The notes beneath the pieces were generated by a model. That model was not told where the DNA came from. It searched no databases and saw nothing but the letters and a program-made list of their open reading frames with translations. Of a stretch of 6,213 nt of DNA, positions 1 to 6,213 are shown in pieces. Both the position numbers and the translations under genes were made by a program. Position 1 is the first letter of the stretch. Each line of letters starts with the position of its first letter. The DNA comes from Desulfovibrio sp. (lineage in GTDB: Bacteria > Desulfobacterota > Desulfovibrionia > Desulfovibrionales > Desulfovibrionaceae), in NCBI GenBank assembly GCA_028708195.1, contig JAQVZK010000145.1, forward strand, positions 1-6,213, read 5' to 3'.

Positions 1-372
1 CGGGATGGGCTTTATGCTGAAGACCGCCAGGGTGCCTTTTGGCTTACCGCGTATTATGGCCGCCTTGTGGCCTATCTGCCTGAAGACTGGGAAAAAATCA
101 CCGAGCAACTGAGCCGTATTCCCATGCCTTCTCCCCGTCTTTCGCACTTCAAAACCAAGGTCATGGGCCTCGCGCAGGAAATGCTGCCCGATGCTCAGGG
201 CCGCGTGCGCATTCCACAAGCCCTCATGCGTGAAGCTGGCCTCCAGAAGGACGTCATGCTGGTGGGCATGCTCAATAAATTCGAAGTCTGGGATCAGACT
301 CGCTTTGACACCCTGCAGCTTGAAGACGTTTCTGACGAGCTTGCTGCCAGTGGTGTGGCCATCAGCCTTTAG
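1..372 (+). CDS. mraZ: Transcriptional regulator MraZ (5'-truncated)
   Basis: This is the C-terminal 123 codons of MraZ, the DNA-binding regulator that usually opens the dcw cluster and controls its own promoter. The frame is open from base 1, so the true start lies upstream; about 25 residues are probably missing against a usual length near 145-155. ATG or GTG codons inside the window are internal. MraZ has two AbrB/SpoVT-like halves, each with a DxxxR motif. The second is visible as DAQGRVRIP (Asp codon at 190, Arg codon at 202), followed by the typical MREAGL segment and NKFEVWD. The first motif would lie in the missing part. The next gene, rsmH, begins 9 bases after the stop, as in most dcw clusters. 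The MraZ operator repeats expected upstream of the gene are outside the window. Identification is secure from the motif, the ending and the neighbour. Confidence 0.95.
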   Translation, partial: RDGLYAEDRQGAFWLTAYYGRLVAYLPEDWEKITEQLSRIPMPSPRLSHFKTKVMGLAQEMLPDAQGRVRIPQALMREAGLQKDVMLVGMLNKFEVWDQTRFDTLQLEDVSDELAASGVAISL

Positions 373-381
373 GTTTAACTT

Positions 382-1365
382 ATGATGCAAACCATGCACG
401 AAAATGCAGAGCAGGTCCGGCACGTACCTGTTCTGCCTCTGGAAACGCTGGCCGCTCTGGCTCCGCGAGCCGGGGGGCGCTACCTTGATGGCACCCTTGG
501 CATGGGCGGGCACGCCAGCGCCGTTTTGGCCTCCGCGCCAGATATCGAGCTTTGCGGGCTTGACCGCGACGAAGATGCCCTGGAACTGGCAAAGCAGCGT
601 CTGGCTCCCTTTGGCGAAAGAAGCCACTTGTTTCATTGCCGCTATAGCGACTTTACCGACGCCCTTGGTCAGCTTGGCTGGGGCAAGGTTGACGGTGCCT
701 TGCTGGACATTGGCGTTTCATCCCTGCAACTGGATGAAGCCGGGCGTGGTTTCAGCTTTTATGGCGACGGGCCGCTTGATATGCGCATGGACCAAAGCTC
801 TGGCCAGCCCTCGGCCTGGCATTGGGTCAACCGTGAGAGCTTCGACAAGCTCAAGGATTGCATCGCCACCCTTGGTGAAGAGCCGCAGGCAGGGCGCATA
901 GCCCGCGCCATCGTTGATGCCCGGCAAAAAGACGCCATAGACACCACGGCGCAGTTGGCCGCCCTGGTGGAGAGGGCCTACCCGGCAGCCTGGCGGGCCA
1001 AGGCCCGTCGGCATCCTGCCACGCGTACTTTTCAGGCTTTGCGCATGGCCGTTAATGACGAGCTGGGCGAACTGCAGCGTTTTTTGGACCAAATACTTGC
1101 CTATTTGCCCGTGGGGGGCCGTCTGGCCGTCATCACGTTTCATTCGCTTGAAGACCGCATGGTCAAGCAGGCCATGCGCCATTGGGCAGAAGGCTGCCGC
1201 TGTGCGAGGCATATTCCACGCTGTGTCTGCGGGCATGAGCCTGAAGTGCGCATACTGCACAAAAAGCCCGTGCAGGCGGGCCCGGACGAACTGGCCGTCA
1301 ATCCGCGTGCAAGCAGCGCCAAGCTGCGCGCTGTGGAAAAGATAGTCGAGGCCACAGGTTCATGA
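382..1365 (+). CDS. rsmH: 16S rRNA (cytosine-1402-N4)-methyltransferase RsmH
   Basis: RsmH (formerly MraW) is a cytoplasmic S-adenosylmethionine-dependent enzyme that methylates N4 of C1402 in the 16S rRNA decoding centre. The 327-residue product is close to the family's usual 310-320. Visible motifs in order: HVPVL (14-18); SAM-binding YLDGTLGMGGH (34-44); the acidic LDRD (60-63); LDIGVSSLQLD (108-118) running into GRGFSF and GPLDMRMD (130-137); RTFQALRMAVNDEL (215-228); and ITFHSLEDR (251-259). A cysteine pair motif, CxC-x6-CxC, lies at 272-283. The start is ambiguous among tandem ATGs at 382 and 385 and another at 394. The first is used because the weak AGG at 371-373 is 8 bases upstream of it. 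The gene follows mraZ closely and its stop overlaps the ftsL start, so co-transcription is likely. Nothing suggests loss of function. Confidence 0.98.
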   Translation: MMQTMHENAEQVRHVPVLPLETLAALAPRAGGRYLDGTLGMGGHASAVLASAPDIELCGLDRDEDALELAKQRLAPFGERSHLFHCRYSDFTDALGQLGWGKVDGALLDIGVSSLQLDEAGRGFSFYGDGPLDMRMDQSSGQPSAWHWVNRESFDKLKDCIATLGEEPQAGRIARAIVDARQKDAIDTTAQLAALVERAYPAAWRAKARRHPATRTFQALRMAVNDELGELQRFLDQILAYLPVGGRLAVITFHSLEDRMVKQAMRHWAEGCRCARHIPRCVCGHEPEVRILHKKPVQAGPDELAVNPRASSAKLRAVEKIVEATGS

Positions 1366-1664
1366 AGCGCAACGCTTCCGCCAAGCCAACCGGGGGCAGG
1401 GGATGGTTGCTGTTTCTGGTGCTTGGCTTGCTGGCCTGCATGGTTATGGGACTGGTGCTTGTGTGGAGCAATATTGAGCGCATGGATACCACCTATTTCA
1501 TCAACATAGCACAGAATACCATGCGTGAACGCCGCGGTTTGCGCGCCAAGCTTGAAGTGGAGCGGGAGCGCCTGCTCTCACCATACGAACTGCGCCGCAG
1601 GGCCGAAGAATTTTCCATGCGTGAGCCGAAACCCGGCCAGATTCGCCGCATGGAGGCGCGCTAG
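1362..1664 (+). CDS. ftsL: Cell division protein FtsL-like, small bitopic membrane protein
   Basis: This 100-residue protein occupies the ftsL position between rsmH and ftsI. It has a short basic cytoplasmic tail (1-14, KR, K and R residues), one transmembrane helix (about 15-36, rich in Leu, Val, Met and Gly), then an outer segment rich in Arg, Glu and Leu (about 50-85) that could form the short coiled coil by which FtsL pairs with FtsB/DivIC. A proline marks the break at 74, and the end (SMREPKPGQI) resembles the usual FtsL ending. FtsL supports recruitment and activation of the septal synthase FtsW-FtsI. The ATG overlaps the rsmH stop by four bases (ATGA), with GAGG at 1348-1351 as a possible ribosome binding site, so translational coupling is likely. 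FtsL is poorly conserved in sequence. The call rests on size, topology and position, and the gene could equally be annotated as a hypothetical protein. Confidence 0.82.
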   Translation: MKRNASAKPTGGRGWLLFLVLGLLACMVMGLVLVWSNIERMDTTYFINIAQNTMRERRGLRAKLEVERERLLSPYELRRRAEEFSMREPKPGQIRRMEAR

Positions 1665-1806
1665 AGCAGCTTGAACGGTACTCTGTTCCAGGTTTTTAGA
1701 CGGGGTGCCGCAAGAGCCTACAGCATCTGATGAGGCAGCAACAGCTCCGGCAATACTGGCTGGATTTCACCATACGGGAATACCCGAAAGCCACTTGAGA
1801 CAAGCC
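1665..1806 (+). other. 142-base gap between ftsL and the preferred ftsI start
   Basis: This is the longest non-coding stretch in the window if ftsI starts at ATG 1807. It contains an imperfect hairpin with a following T-run (1670-1697, listed separately). A second short inverted repeat, CGGG-AATA-CCCG, lies at about 1775-1786. The ftsI reading frame is open through it from 1675, after an in-frame TGA at 1672-1674, and has a GTG at 1705 that would add 34 residues. A poor match to a sigma-70-type promoter (TTGAAC at 1671-1676, 17 bases, TTTTAG at 1694-1699) is too weak to call. No tRNA or separate small gene is apparent. Confidence 0.5.
1670..1697 (+). terminator. Possible weak intrinsic terminator or attenuator after ftsL
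   Basis: Six bases after the ftsL stop, CTTGAAC (1670-1676) can pair with GTTCCAG (1685-1691) with one mismatch, closing an 8-base loop. One base later a run of five T follows (1693-1697). An alternative pairing of GAGCAG (1664-1669) with CTGTTC (1683-1688), including one G-U pair, competes for the same 3' strand. The stem is short and not GC-rich, so strong termination is unlikely. Partial attenuation before ftsI or an RNA-processing site is possible. The call rests on sequence reading alone, without an energy calculation. Confidence 0.25.
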
Positions 1807-3948
1807 ATGTTCAAATTCAATTCCCGCAAGGGCAATCGGCATACAGATGCCCCCAGAGCAGAAAAAGCATCCCGCCCCGCCAGCCGCGCACGGGGCAATG
1901 CTGCTGCTGCGGGCAAGGTCCGTTTTGGCTGGGCAGAAAAAATGGACTGGGGCCGCATACGCATCAAGATGGTTGTGGTCGTTTTTTGTCTGCTGTGGGC
2001 TGGTTTGTGGGGCCGGGCATGGTACCTCCAGATGATCGAAGGCCCGCGCCTGGCTGAACGGGCGCGCCGGCAGCATATGGCCTCAGAACTGGTCACGGGC
2101 CGTCGGGGCATGATTTTCGACCGCAATGGGCAGGTTCTGGCCCGCAGCATTGAAGCGCGCTCTGTCTACGCACGCCCGCAGGAAATAGAAGATTTTCAGG
2201 TCATGGCCAATACCCTTGGCCCCATTTTGGGCATTGAGCCGCAAAAACTCTACGACGACCTCGCCAACACCAAGCGCCGTTTTGTCTGGATCAAGCGCAA
2301 GGTGGACGACTTTACTGCAGATGCCGTGCACAAAACCAATATCGCCGGCATCGGTCTTTCCAAAGAGTACGACCGCGTGTACCCCTTCAAGCACATGGCT
2401 GGCCAGGTGCTGGGGTTTGTTGGCATGGACGACAAAGGCCTTGAGGGCATTGAACGGTCAATGGAAGCCCGTCTGGGTTGCATACCCACACGGCAAATAG
2501 TGCAGCGCGATGCTATGGGCCGCCGCTTTTATCTGCACGAAGAGGGGCAAAGCGAACCCCGCGGGCAAGACCTTACCCTGACCATTGACGTGCAGATGCA
2601 GTTTATTGTTGAAGAGGCCGTTGCCCGCGCCGTAAAAGAATATGACGCCCGTTGGGGCGGGGCCATTGTGGTGGACGTGCCCTCGGGCGAAATTATGGCC
2701 TGGGCGCAGTATCCCTTTTTCAATCCCAATACCTACAAGGACACAAGCCCCCTTGTATATCGCAACCGCATGGCGGCTGACGCGCTGGAACCGGGTTCTA
2801 CCTTCAAGCCCTTTGTCATTGCCACAGCCATTCAGGAAAAGAAGATCAACGCAGCCACTGCCATCGACTGCGAAGGCGGCCGGTGGCAGGCAAAGAACTT
2901 CACCATCCGCGACACATCCCGGCAGGGCGTGTTGCCCGCCAGCAAGGTGCTGCGTTATTCGTCCAATATTGGTATGGCCAAGATCGGCCTCATGATTGGC
3001 GTACCTACATTTCACAAGTACCTTAAAGCACTTGGCTTTGGTCAGCGCACAAGCGTGCCGGTGGCCGACAGCCGCGGCATTTTACGCATACCCCGCGACT
3101 GGAGCGAAGTGGACATCATGTCCACGTCTTTTGGGCAGAGTATTTCTGTCACCGGGCTGCAAATGGCCCAGGCTTATCTTACATTGCTGAATAATGGCCT
3201 GTACAAGCCCCTTACCCTCACCCGTGAAGAAAATAATGTGGCTGAGGTGCACCAGCGCGTCTTTTCACAGTCCACCGCGCGTGAAGTCATGCGTATGATG
3301 CGTGACGTGGTGGAAGAAAACGACGGCACAGGCAAACGCGCCCGGGTGGGCGGTATAGAGGTTGCTGGCAAGACCGGCACCGCCCAGAAGGCCGACCACC
3401 GCGCAGGAACTTACGGCAGCAAGCGTCTGGCTTCATTTGTGGGCTTTTTTCCCGCAGACAAGCCCAAGTACCTCATTCTTGTGATGGTGGACGAACCCAC
3501 CCGCAACCAGTACGGCGGCGTTGTGGCCGCACCCGTGTTTAAAGAAATAGCCAGCCGCACCCTGACTTTCACAGGGGCCATAACAACAGACACCAAGGCT
3601 GCCACGGTTGAAAAGGGCCCTGCGGCCGCGCCCACATCGGGGCGTAAGCGCGGGCTTAAACTGGCCAGTCTTGATGTGCCCTATGCGACCGACACCAAAA
3701 AAGAAACCGCACCTGCCCAGAATGAGGGCATGCGCCTGCCTGGCCATTTGGCCAAGGCGGGCAGCCGCGTACCCGACGTTATGGGCAAATCTGTTCGCAA
3801 CGCCGTGGAGCTTTTCGCCCGAGCGGGGGTTGTGCCCGAACTCAAGGGGTCGGGCAGCCGTGTTGTCAAGCAGACGCCAGCTCCTGGTTCTGTCTGGCCT
3901 GAAGAAGAAAATAAGGTTGAATACATTTTGTGGCTTTCAGAAAGGTAA
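1807..3948 (+). CDS. ftsI: Septal peptidoglycan transpeptidase FtsI (class B PBP) with C-terminal PASTA domain
   Basis: FtsI (PBP3) is the membrane-anchored D,D-transpeptidase that cross-links peptidoglycan at the division septum with FtsW. From ATG 1807 it is 713 residues. It has a basic cytoplasmic tail (1-53), one transmembrane helix (about 54-72) and the PBP-dimer region beginning with RRGMIFDRNG (99-108). The transpeptidase domain has all three active-site motifs: SxxK (STFK, catalytic Ser331 and Lys334), SxN (Ser385-Ser-Asn387) and KTGT (522-525). After an Ala/Lys/Pro-rich linker comes one PASTA repeat (about 654-711) beginning RVPDV. The start at 1807 is chosen because GAGA lies 6 bases upstream and the protein then opens MFKFNSRKG, which fits remembered relatives. 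An upstream GTG at 1705 has no ribosome binding site. Length exceeds E. coli FtsI (588) because of the long tail, linker and PASTA domain. SpoVD-like PBPs share the PASTA layout, but the dcw position argues for FtsI. Confidence 0.96.
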   Translation: MFKFNSRKGNRHTDAPRAEKASRPASRARGNAAAAGKVRFGWAEKMDWGRIRIKMVVVVFCLLWAGLWGRAWYLQMIEGPRLAERARRQHMASELVTGRRGMIFDRNGQVLARSIEARSVYARPQEIEDFQVMANTLGPILGIEPQKLYDDLANTKRRFVWIKRKVDDFTADAVHKTNIAGIGLSKEYDRVYPFKHMAGQVLGFVGMDDKGLEGIERSMEARLGCIPTRQIVQRDAMGRRFYLHEEGQSEPRGQDLTLTIDVQMQFIVEEAVARAVKEYDARWGGAIVVDVPSGEIMAWAQYPFFNPNTYKDTSPLVYRNRMAADALEPGSTFKPFVIATAIQEKKINAATAIDCEGGRWQAKNFTIRDTSRQGVLPASKVLRYSSNIGMAKIGLMIGVPTFHKYLKALGFGQRTSVPVADSRGILRIPRDWSEVDIMSTSFGQSISVTGLQMAQAYLTLLNNGLYKPLTLTREENNVAEVHQRVFSQSTAREVMRMMRDVVEENDGTGKRARVGGIEVAGKTGTAQKADHRAGTYGSKRLASFVGFFPADKPKYLILVMVDEPTRNQYGGVVAAPVFKEIASRTLTFTGAITTDTKAATVEKGPAAAPTSGRKRGLKLASLDVPYATDTKKETAPAQNEGMRLPGHLAKAGSRVPDVMGKSVRNAVELFARAGVVPELKGSGSRVVKQTPAPGSVWPEEENKVEYILWLSER

Positions 3949-4063
3949 AAACCGGGTTGGCAGATGTCCGGCGGGTACTGCGCGCGCTGTAGCGACGTTT
4001 GCAGCCTTTTGAGCAGGGTTCAGGTAGCAACGGGATACTTCCGGCAACGTAAAGAGGTTAGTT
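3949..4063 (+). other. 115-base gap between ftsI and murE
   Basis: No gene is seen here. The stretch is GC-rich, with short inverted repeats such as GCTG/CAGC (about 3988-4007) followed by TTTT, too short to call a terminator. Near the end it carries the murE ribosome binding site. No convincing promoter is visible. Confidence 0.5.
4052..4058 (+). promoter_or_regulatory. Ribosome binding site of murE
   Basis: AAGAGGT lies 5 bases before ATG 4064. It is the clearest Shine-Dalgarno match at any gene start in the window and fixes the murE start, suggesting that murE is translated independently of ftsI. Confidence 0.75.
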
Positions 4064-5518
4064 ATGAATCGGGAATTTGCGGCCCTTTTGGAAGAGTGCG
4101 GGCGTGGCGGAATTGAAGTTCGCGCCGATTCGCGTCAGGTTGGCTCTGGCGATATTTTTGTGGCCGTACCCGGTGTCAAGGAAGATGGGGCGCGTTTTAT
4201 TCCCGCTGCGGTTGAAGCCGGGGCCGGGGTCATAGTTTGTTCGGCCAGGGGTGAAGAAGCCGCCGCCGCAACCAGCGCCGGACGCCGCGTCATATATCAC
4301 GCCGACCCGCGCGAAGCTCTCTGGCGCCTGGCCCAGGCCCGCTGGCACACAGACTCCTTGCCCATCCGCATTGTAGGTGTTACAGGCACCAACGGCAAAA
4401 CCACCTGCACCTACCTGCTTGAGCGTCTTTTTGCCCAGGCAGGGCACAAGCTCGGTGTTATGGGCACGGTGAGCTACCGCTGGCCAGGGCATAACGAGGC
4501 TGCGCCCCTGACAACGCCCGACGCCTTGAGCGTGCACTCCATGCTGGCGGCTATGGCCAAAGACGGAGTGGATGTGGCTGTTATGGAAGTATCGTCGCAC
4601 GCCATAGACCAGCAACGTGTGTGTGGGGTACCTTTTGCTGGCGCTGCCTTCACCAACCTGACGCAGGACCATCTTGACTATCATCAGGGGATGGAAAGCT
4701 ACTTTCAGGCCAAGGCCCGCCTTTTTCTTGAGCTGCCGCGCGCTGACAAGGCCATGGCCGTCAACGCCGACGACACCTGGGGACGCCGCCTGCTCGAATT
4801 GTGCCCCACGGCCCTTTCTTTCGGCCTGCAGAAGGGCGCGCCCAACAGGCGGCATTTGTGGGGCGAACTGTTGTCTTCCACCACTGAAGGCTGCCATTTG
4901 CGCATGAGTCTTGAGGATATGCGCTGGGAGTTGCGCTCGCCGCTTGTGGGGGCGTTCAACGCCTCCAACCTGCTTGCCGTTCAGGCTGTGGCGCTGGAGA
5001 TGGGTATCAATCCCGAAGCGTTCAAGGCTCTTGAAAGTTTCACTGGCGTGTGCGGCAGGCTTGAAAGGGTTGATAACCCGCAAGATCTCAACGTTTTTGT
5101 GGATTATGCCCATACCCCCGACGCGCTTGTAAACGTGCTCAAGGCCTTGCGCGGGGCCGGGTTCAAGCGCATCGTCACGGTTTTTGGTTGCGGTGGCAAT
5201 CGTGACCGCACAAAGCGCCCCATTATGGGGGAAGCTGTGGCCCAGTGGTCGGACGTGGCCGTGCTGACTTCTGACAATCCGCGGTTTGAAGAGCCGGAGG
5301 CCATCCTCAAGGATGTGTTGCCCGGTCTTGCTTTGGCCAAAGAAGTTGTTGTTGAGGTGGACCGCCGCGAGGCCACATCCAAGGCCCTTGCAATGCTTGG
5401 CAAAGATGACGCTCTGCTTATTGCCGGCAAGGGGCACGAAGATTACCAGATCATTCAGGGCGTAAAGCACCACTACAGCGACCAGGAGGTGGTGCGGGAG
5501 ATACTCCAGTGCGCCTGA
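4064..5518 (+). CDS. murE: UDP-N-acetylmuramoyl-L-alanyl-D-glutamate--2,6-diaminopimelate ligase MurE
   Basis: MurE is the cytoplasmic ATP-dependent ligase that adds the third peptide residue to UDP-MurNAc-L-Ala-D-Glu. The 484-residue length fits the family (E. coli 495). N-terminal UDP-binding domain: DSRQVGSGDIFVAVPG (22-37). Central ATPase domain: P-loop GTNGKTT (108-114), substrate motif TTPD (150-153), EVSSH (175-179), FTNLTQDHLDYH, and Lys217 in FQAKARLF as the probable carbamylated lysine. C-terminal domain: GRLE (331-334), DYAHTPD (347-353), GCGGNRDR (375-382), DNPR (404-407) and GKGHEDYQ (455-462). DNPR is the signature of meso-diaminopimelate specificity, as opposed to lysine. The start is set by the AAGAGGT site just upstream. 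The end overlaps the murF start by 10 bases. No defect is visible. A 471-codon antisense open frame mirrors this gene but is not credible. Confidence 0.98.
   Translation: MNREFAALLEECGRGGIEVRADSRQVGSGDIFVAVPGVKEDGARFIPAAVEAGAGVIVCSARGEEAAAATSAGRRVIYHADPREALWRLAQARWHTDSLPIRIVGVTGTNGKTTCTYLLERLFAQAGHKLGVMGTVSYRWPGHNEAAPLTTPDALSVHSMLAAMAKDGVDVAVMEVSSHAIDQQRVCGVPFAGAAFTNLTQDHLDYHQGMESYFQAKARLFLELPRADKAMAVNADDTWGRRLLELCPTALSFGLQKGAPNRRHLWGELLSSTTEGCHLRMSLEDMRWELRSPLVGAFNASNLLAVQAVALEMGINPEAFKALESFTGVCGRLERVDNPQDLNVFVDYAHTPDALVNVLKALRGAGFKRIVTVFGCGGNRDRTKRPIMGEAVAQWSDVAVLTSDNPRFEEPEAILKDVLPGLALAKEVVVEVDRREATSKALAMLGKDDALLIAGKGHEDYQIIQGVKHHYSDQEVVREILQCA
5496..5500 (+). promoter_or_regulatory. Ribosome binding site of murF, inside murE
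   Basis: GGGAG lies 8 bases before GTG 5509 within the last codons of murE, supporting that GTG as the murF start. A stronger AGGAGGTGG at 5484-5492 is about 16 bases away from the GTG, too far for ideal use, but may help hold ribosomes near the junction. Confidence 0.55.
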
Positions 5519-6213
5519 CTGTAAATGAAGCCGCGGCCTGCCTTGGGCTGCCGCAATGTGCAGAACCTGTGGAAAACACGGTTCTGACCTCGGCTGTCAC
5601 AGACAGCAGGGCGGCAGGGCCAGGCTCCCTCTTTGTCTGCGTTTCTGGCTGCAGAGTGGACGGACACGATTTTGCCGCCGTGGCTGTTGGGCAGGGCGCT
5701 TGTGCGGTGCTGGCCTCATGCCCGTTGCCGCAGTGTGCTGCCCCGGTTTTTGTGGTGCCTGATACCGTCAAGGCTCTGGGCTGCCTGGCTGCGCAATGGC
5801 GCAACCGTACCAGCGCCCGTGTGGTAGGTGTGACCGGCACGGCAGGCAAAACAACGGTTAAAGAAGTTCTGGCGAACATACTGTCCCTTGCGGGAAAAAC
5901 CGCCCGTACCGCCATGAACCATAATAACCAGATAGGCATGCCCCGCGCCCTTCTCAATACCGACGGCGATGAAGACTTCTGGGTTATGGAAGCCGGTATC
6001 AGCCAGGAAGGCGATATGGACGACCTTGGGCAGGTGCTGCGCCCTGATCTTGCCCTTGTGCTTAACGCGGGCGCAGGGCACACCGAGGGCCTTGGCGAAA
6101 AGGGCGTGGCCTGGCATAAAGCCCGGCTGCTCAGCTACCTTGCCAAGGGCGGCAAGGGGCTGGTTTGCGCCGATTATCCCGACCTTGCGCGCGAAGCCAG
6201 AGCCACCGGGGCA
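5509..6213 (+). CDS. murF: UDP-N-acetylmuramoyl-tripeptide--D-alanyl-D-alanine ligase MurF (3'-truncated)
   Basis: MurF is the cytoplasmic ATP-dependent ligase that adds D-Ala-D-Ala to UDP-MurNAc-tripeptide, finishing the soluble precursor. The first 235 codons are present, about half of the usual 450-470; the frame is open to the window's end. The N-terminal domain shows TDSR (31-34), GSLFVCVSG (39-47) and VDGHDF (50-55), matching the family's UDP-substrate region. The P-loop is GTAGKTT (110-116), followed by VKE, then MNHNNQIGMP (136-145) and the WVMEAG strand. NAGAGHTEGLG matches the family's segment ending in H-x-E-G, and Lys204 (WHKARLL) sits where the carbamylated lysine of Mur ligases is expected. 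The start is GTG 5509, overlapping murE by 10 bases, with GGGAG 8 bases upstream; no ATG fits the N-terminus. Eight cysteines fall in the first 92 residues, which is odd for this domain. Confidence 0.95.
   Translation, partial: MRLTVNEAAACLGLPQCAEPVENTVLTSAVTDSRAAGPGSLFVCVSGCRVDGHDFAAVAVGQGACAVLASCPLPQCAAPVFVVPDTVKALGCLAAQWRNRTSARVVGVTGTAGKTTVKEVLANILSLAGKTARTAMNHNNQIGMPRALLNTDGDEDFWVMEAGISQEGDMDDLGQVLRPDLALVLNAGAGHTEGLGEKGVAWHKARLLSYLAKGGKGLVCADYPDLAREARATGA

Noticed and set aside
718..1260. A 180-codon open frame on the - strand inside rsmH
   Set aside because: It lies wholly opposite conserved RsmH motifs and its translation has no family features, so it is a shadow of the sense gene.
1671..1699. 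Promoter-like TTGAAC - 17 bases - TTTTAG ahead of ftsI
   Set aside because: Only about four of six and three of six bases match the sigma-70 consensus, and the same bases are better explained by the hairpin and T-run. It is too weak to list as a promoter.
2458..3015. A 185-codon open frame on the - strand inside ftsI
   Set aside because: It is opposite the transpeptidase domain including the SxxK and SxN motifs and resembles no known protein.
3988..4014. Possible terminator (GCTG/CAGC stem followed by TTTT) between ftsI and murE
   Set aside because: The stem is only four base pairs with a long loop, below what would be expected to terminate, and the pathway continues directly into murE.
4058..5473. 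A 471-codon open frame on the - strand covering nearly all of murE
   Set aside because: The + strand encodes a full MurE with every family motif. The antisense translation shows no recognisable domain and is rich in His, Gly and Arg, as expected for the mirror of a GC-rich gene with few stop-generating codons. No start signal or neighbour supports it.
5451..6083. A 210-codon open frame on the - strand opposite murF
   Set aside because: The + strand carries the MurF P-loop and other motifs here. The antisense product is low-complexity, rich in Ser, Thr, Ala and Arg.

Overview
The window is a stretch of a dcw (division and cell wall) cluster, all on the + strand: mraZ (5' end cut off) - rsmH (mraW) - ftsL-like - ftsI (class B penicillin-binding protein with a PASTA tail) - murE - murF (3' end cut off). 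Six genes fill almost all of the 6.2 kb. I see no RNA gene, mobile element, CRISPR array or phage remnant, and no undescribed system.

Organism: the sequence is GC-rich, and the proteins read like those of sulfate-reducing Desulfovibrionales (Desulfovibrio and relatives). This rests on remembered protein wording, such as the FtsI N-terminus starting MFKF, its PASTA tail and the MraZ C-terminal half, not on a search. MurE carries the DNPR motif of the meso-diaminopimelate-adding enzymes, which fits a Gram-negative cell wall.

Layout: mraZ runs in from the left edge and stops at 372. rsmH follows after 9 bases, and ftsL overlaps the rsmH stop as ATGA. A 142-base gap (1665-1806) then precedes the preferred ftsI start. 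It holds an imperfect hairpin with a T-run and an open frame that could extend FtsI by 34 residues. A second gap of 115 bases (3949-4063) leads to murE, which has a clear ribosome binding site. murF starts at a GTG inside the end of murE (10-base overlap) and leaves the window at 6213.

How the genes work together: MraZ is the cluster's transcriptional regulator and RsmH methylates 16S rRNA. FtsL and FtsI belong to the septal division complex, where FtsI cross-links septal peptidoglycan. MurE and MurF add the third residue and the D-Ala-D-Ala dipeptide to the UDP-MurNAc precursor. Overlaps and short spacings point to co-transcription and, at two junctions, translational coupling. The two gaps are the places where extra control could sit.
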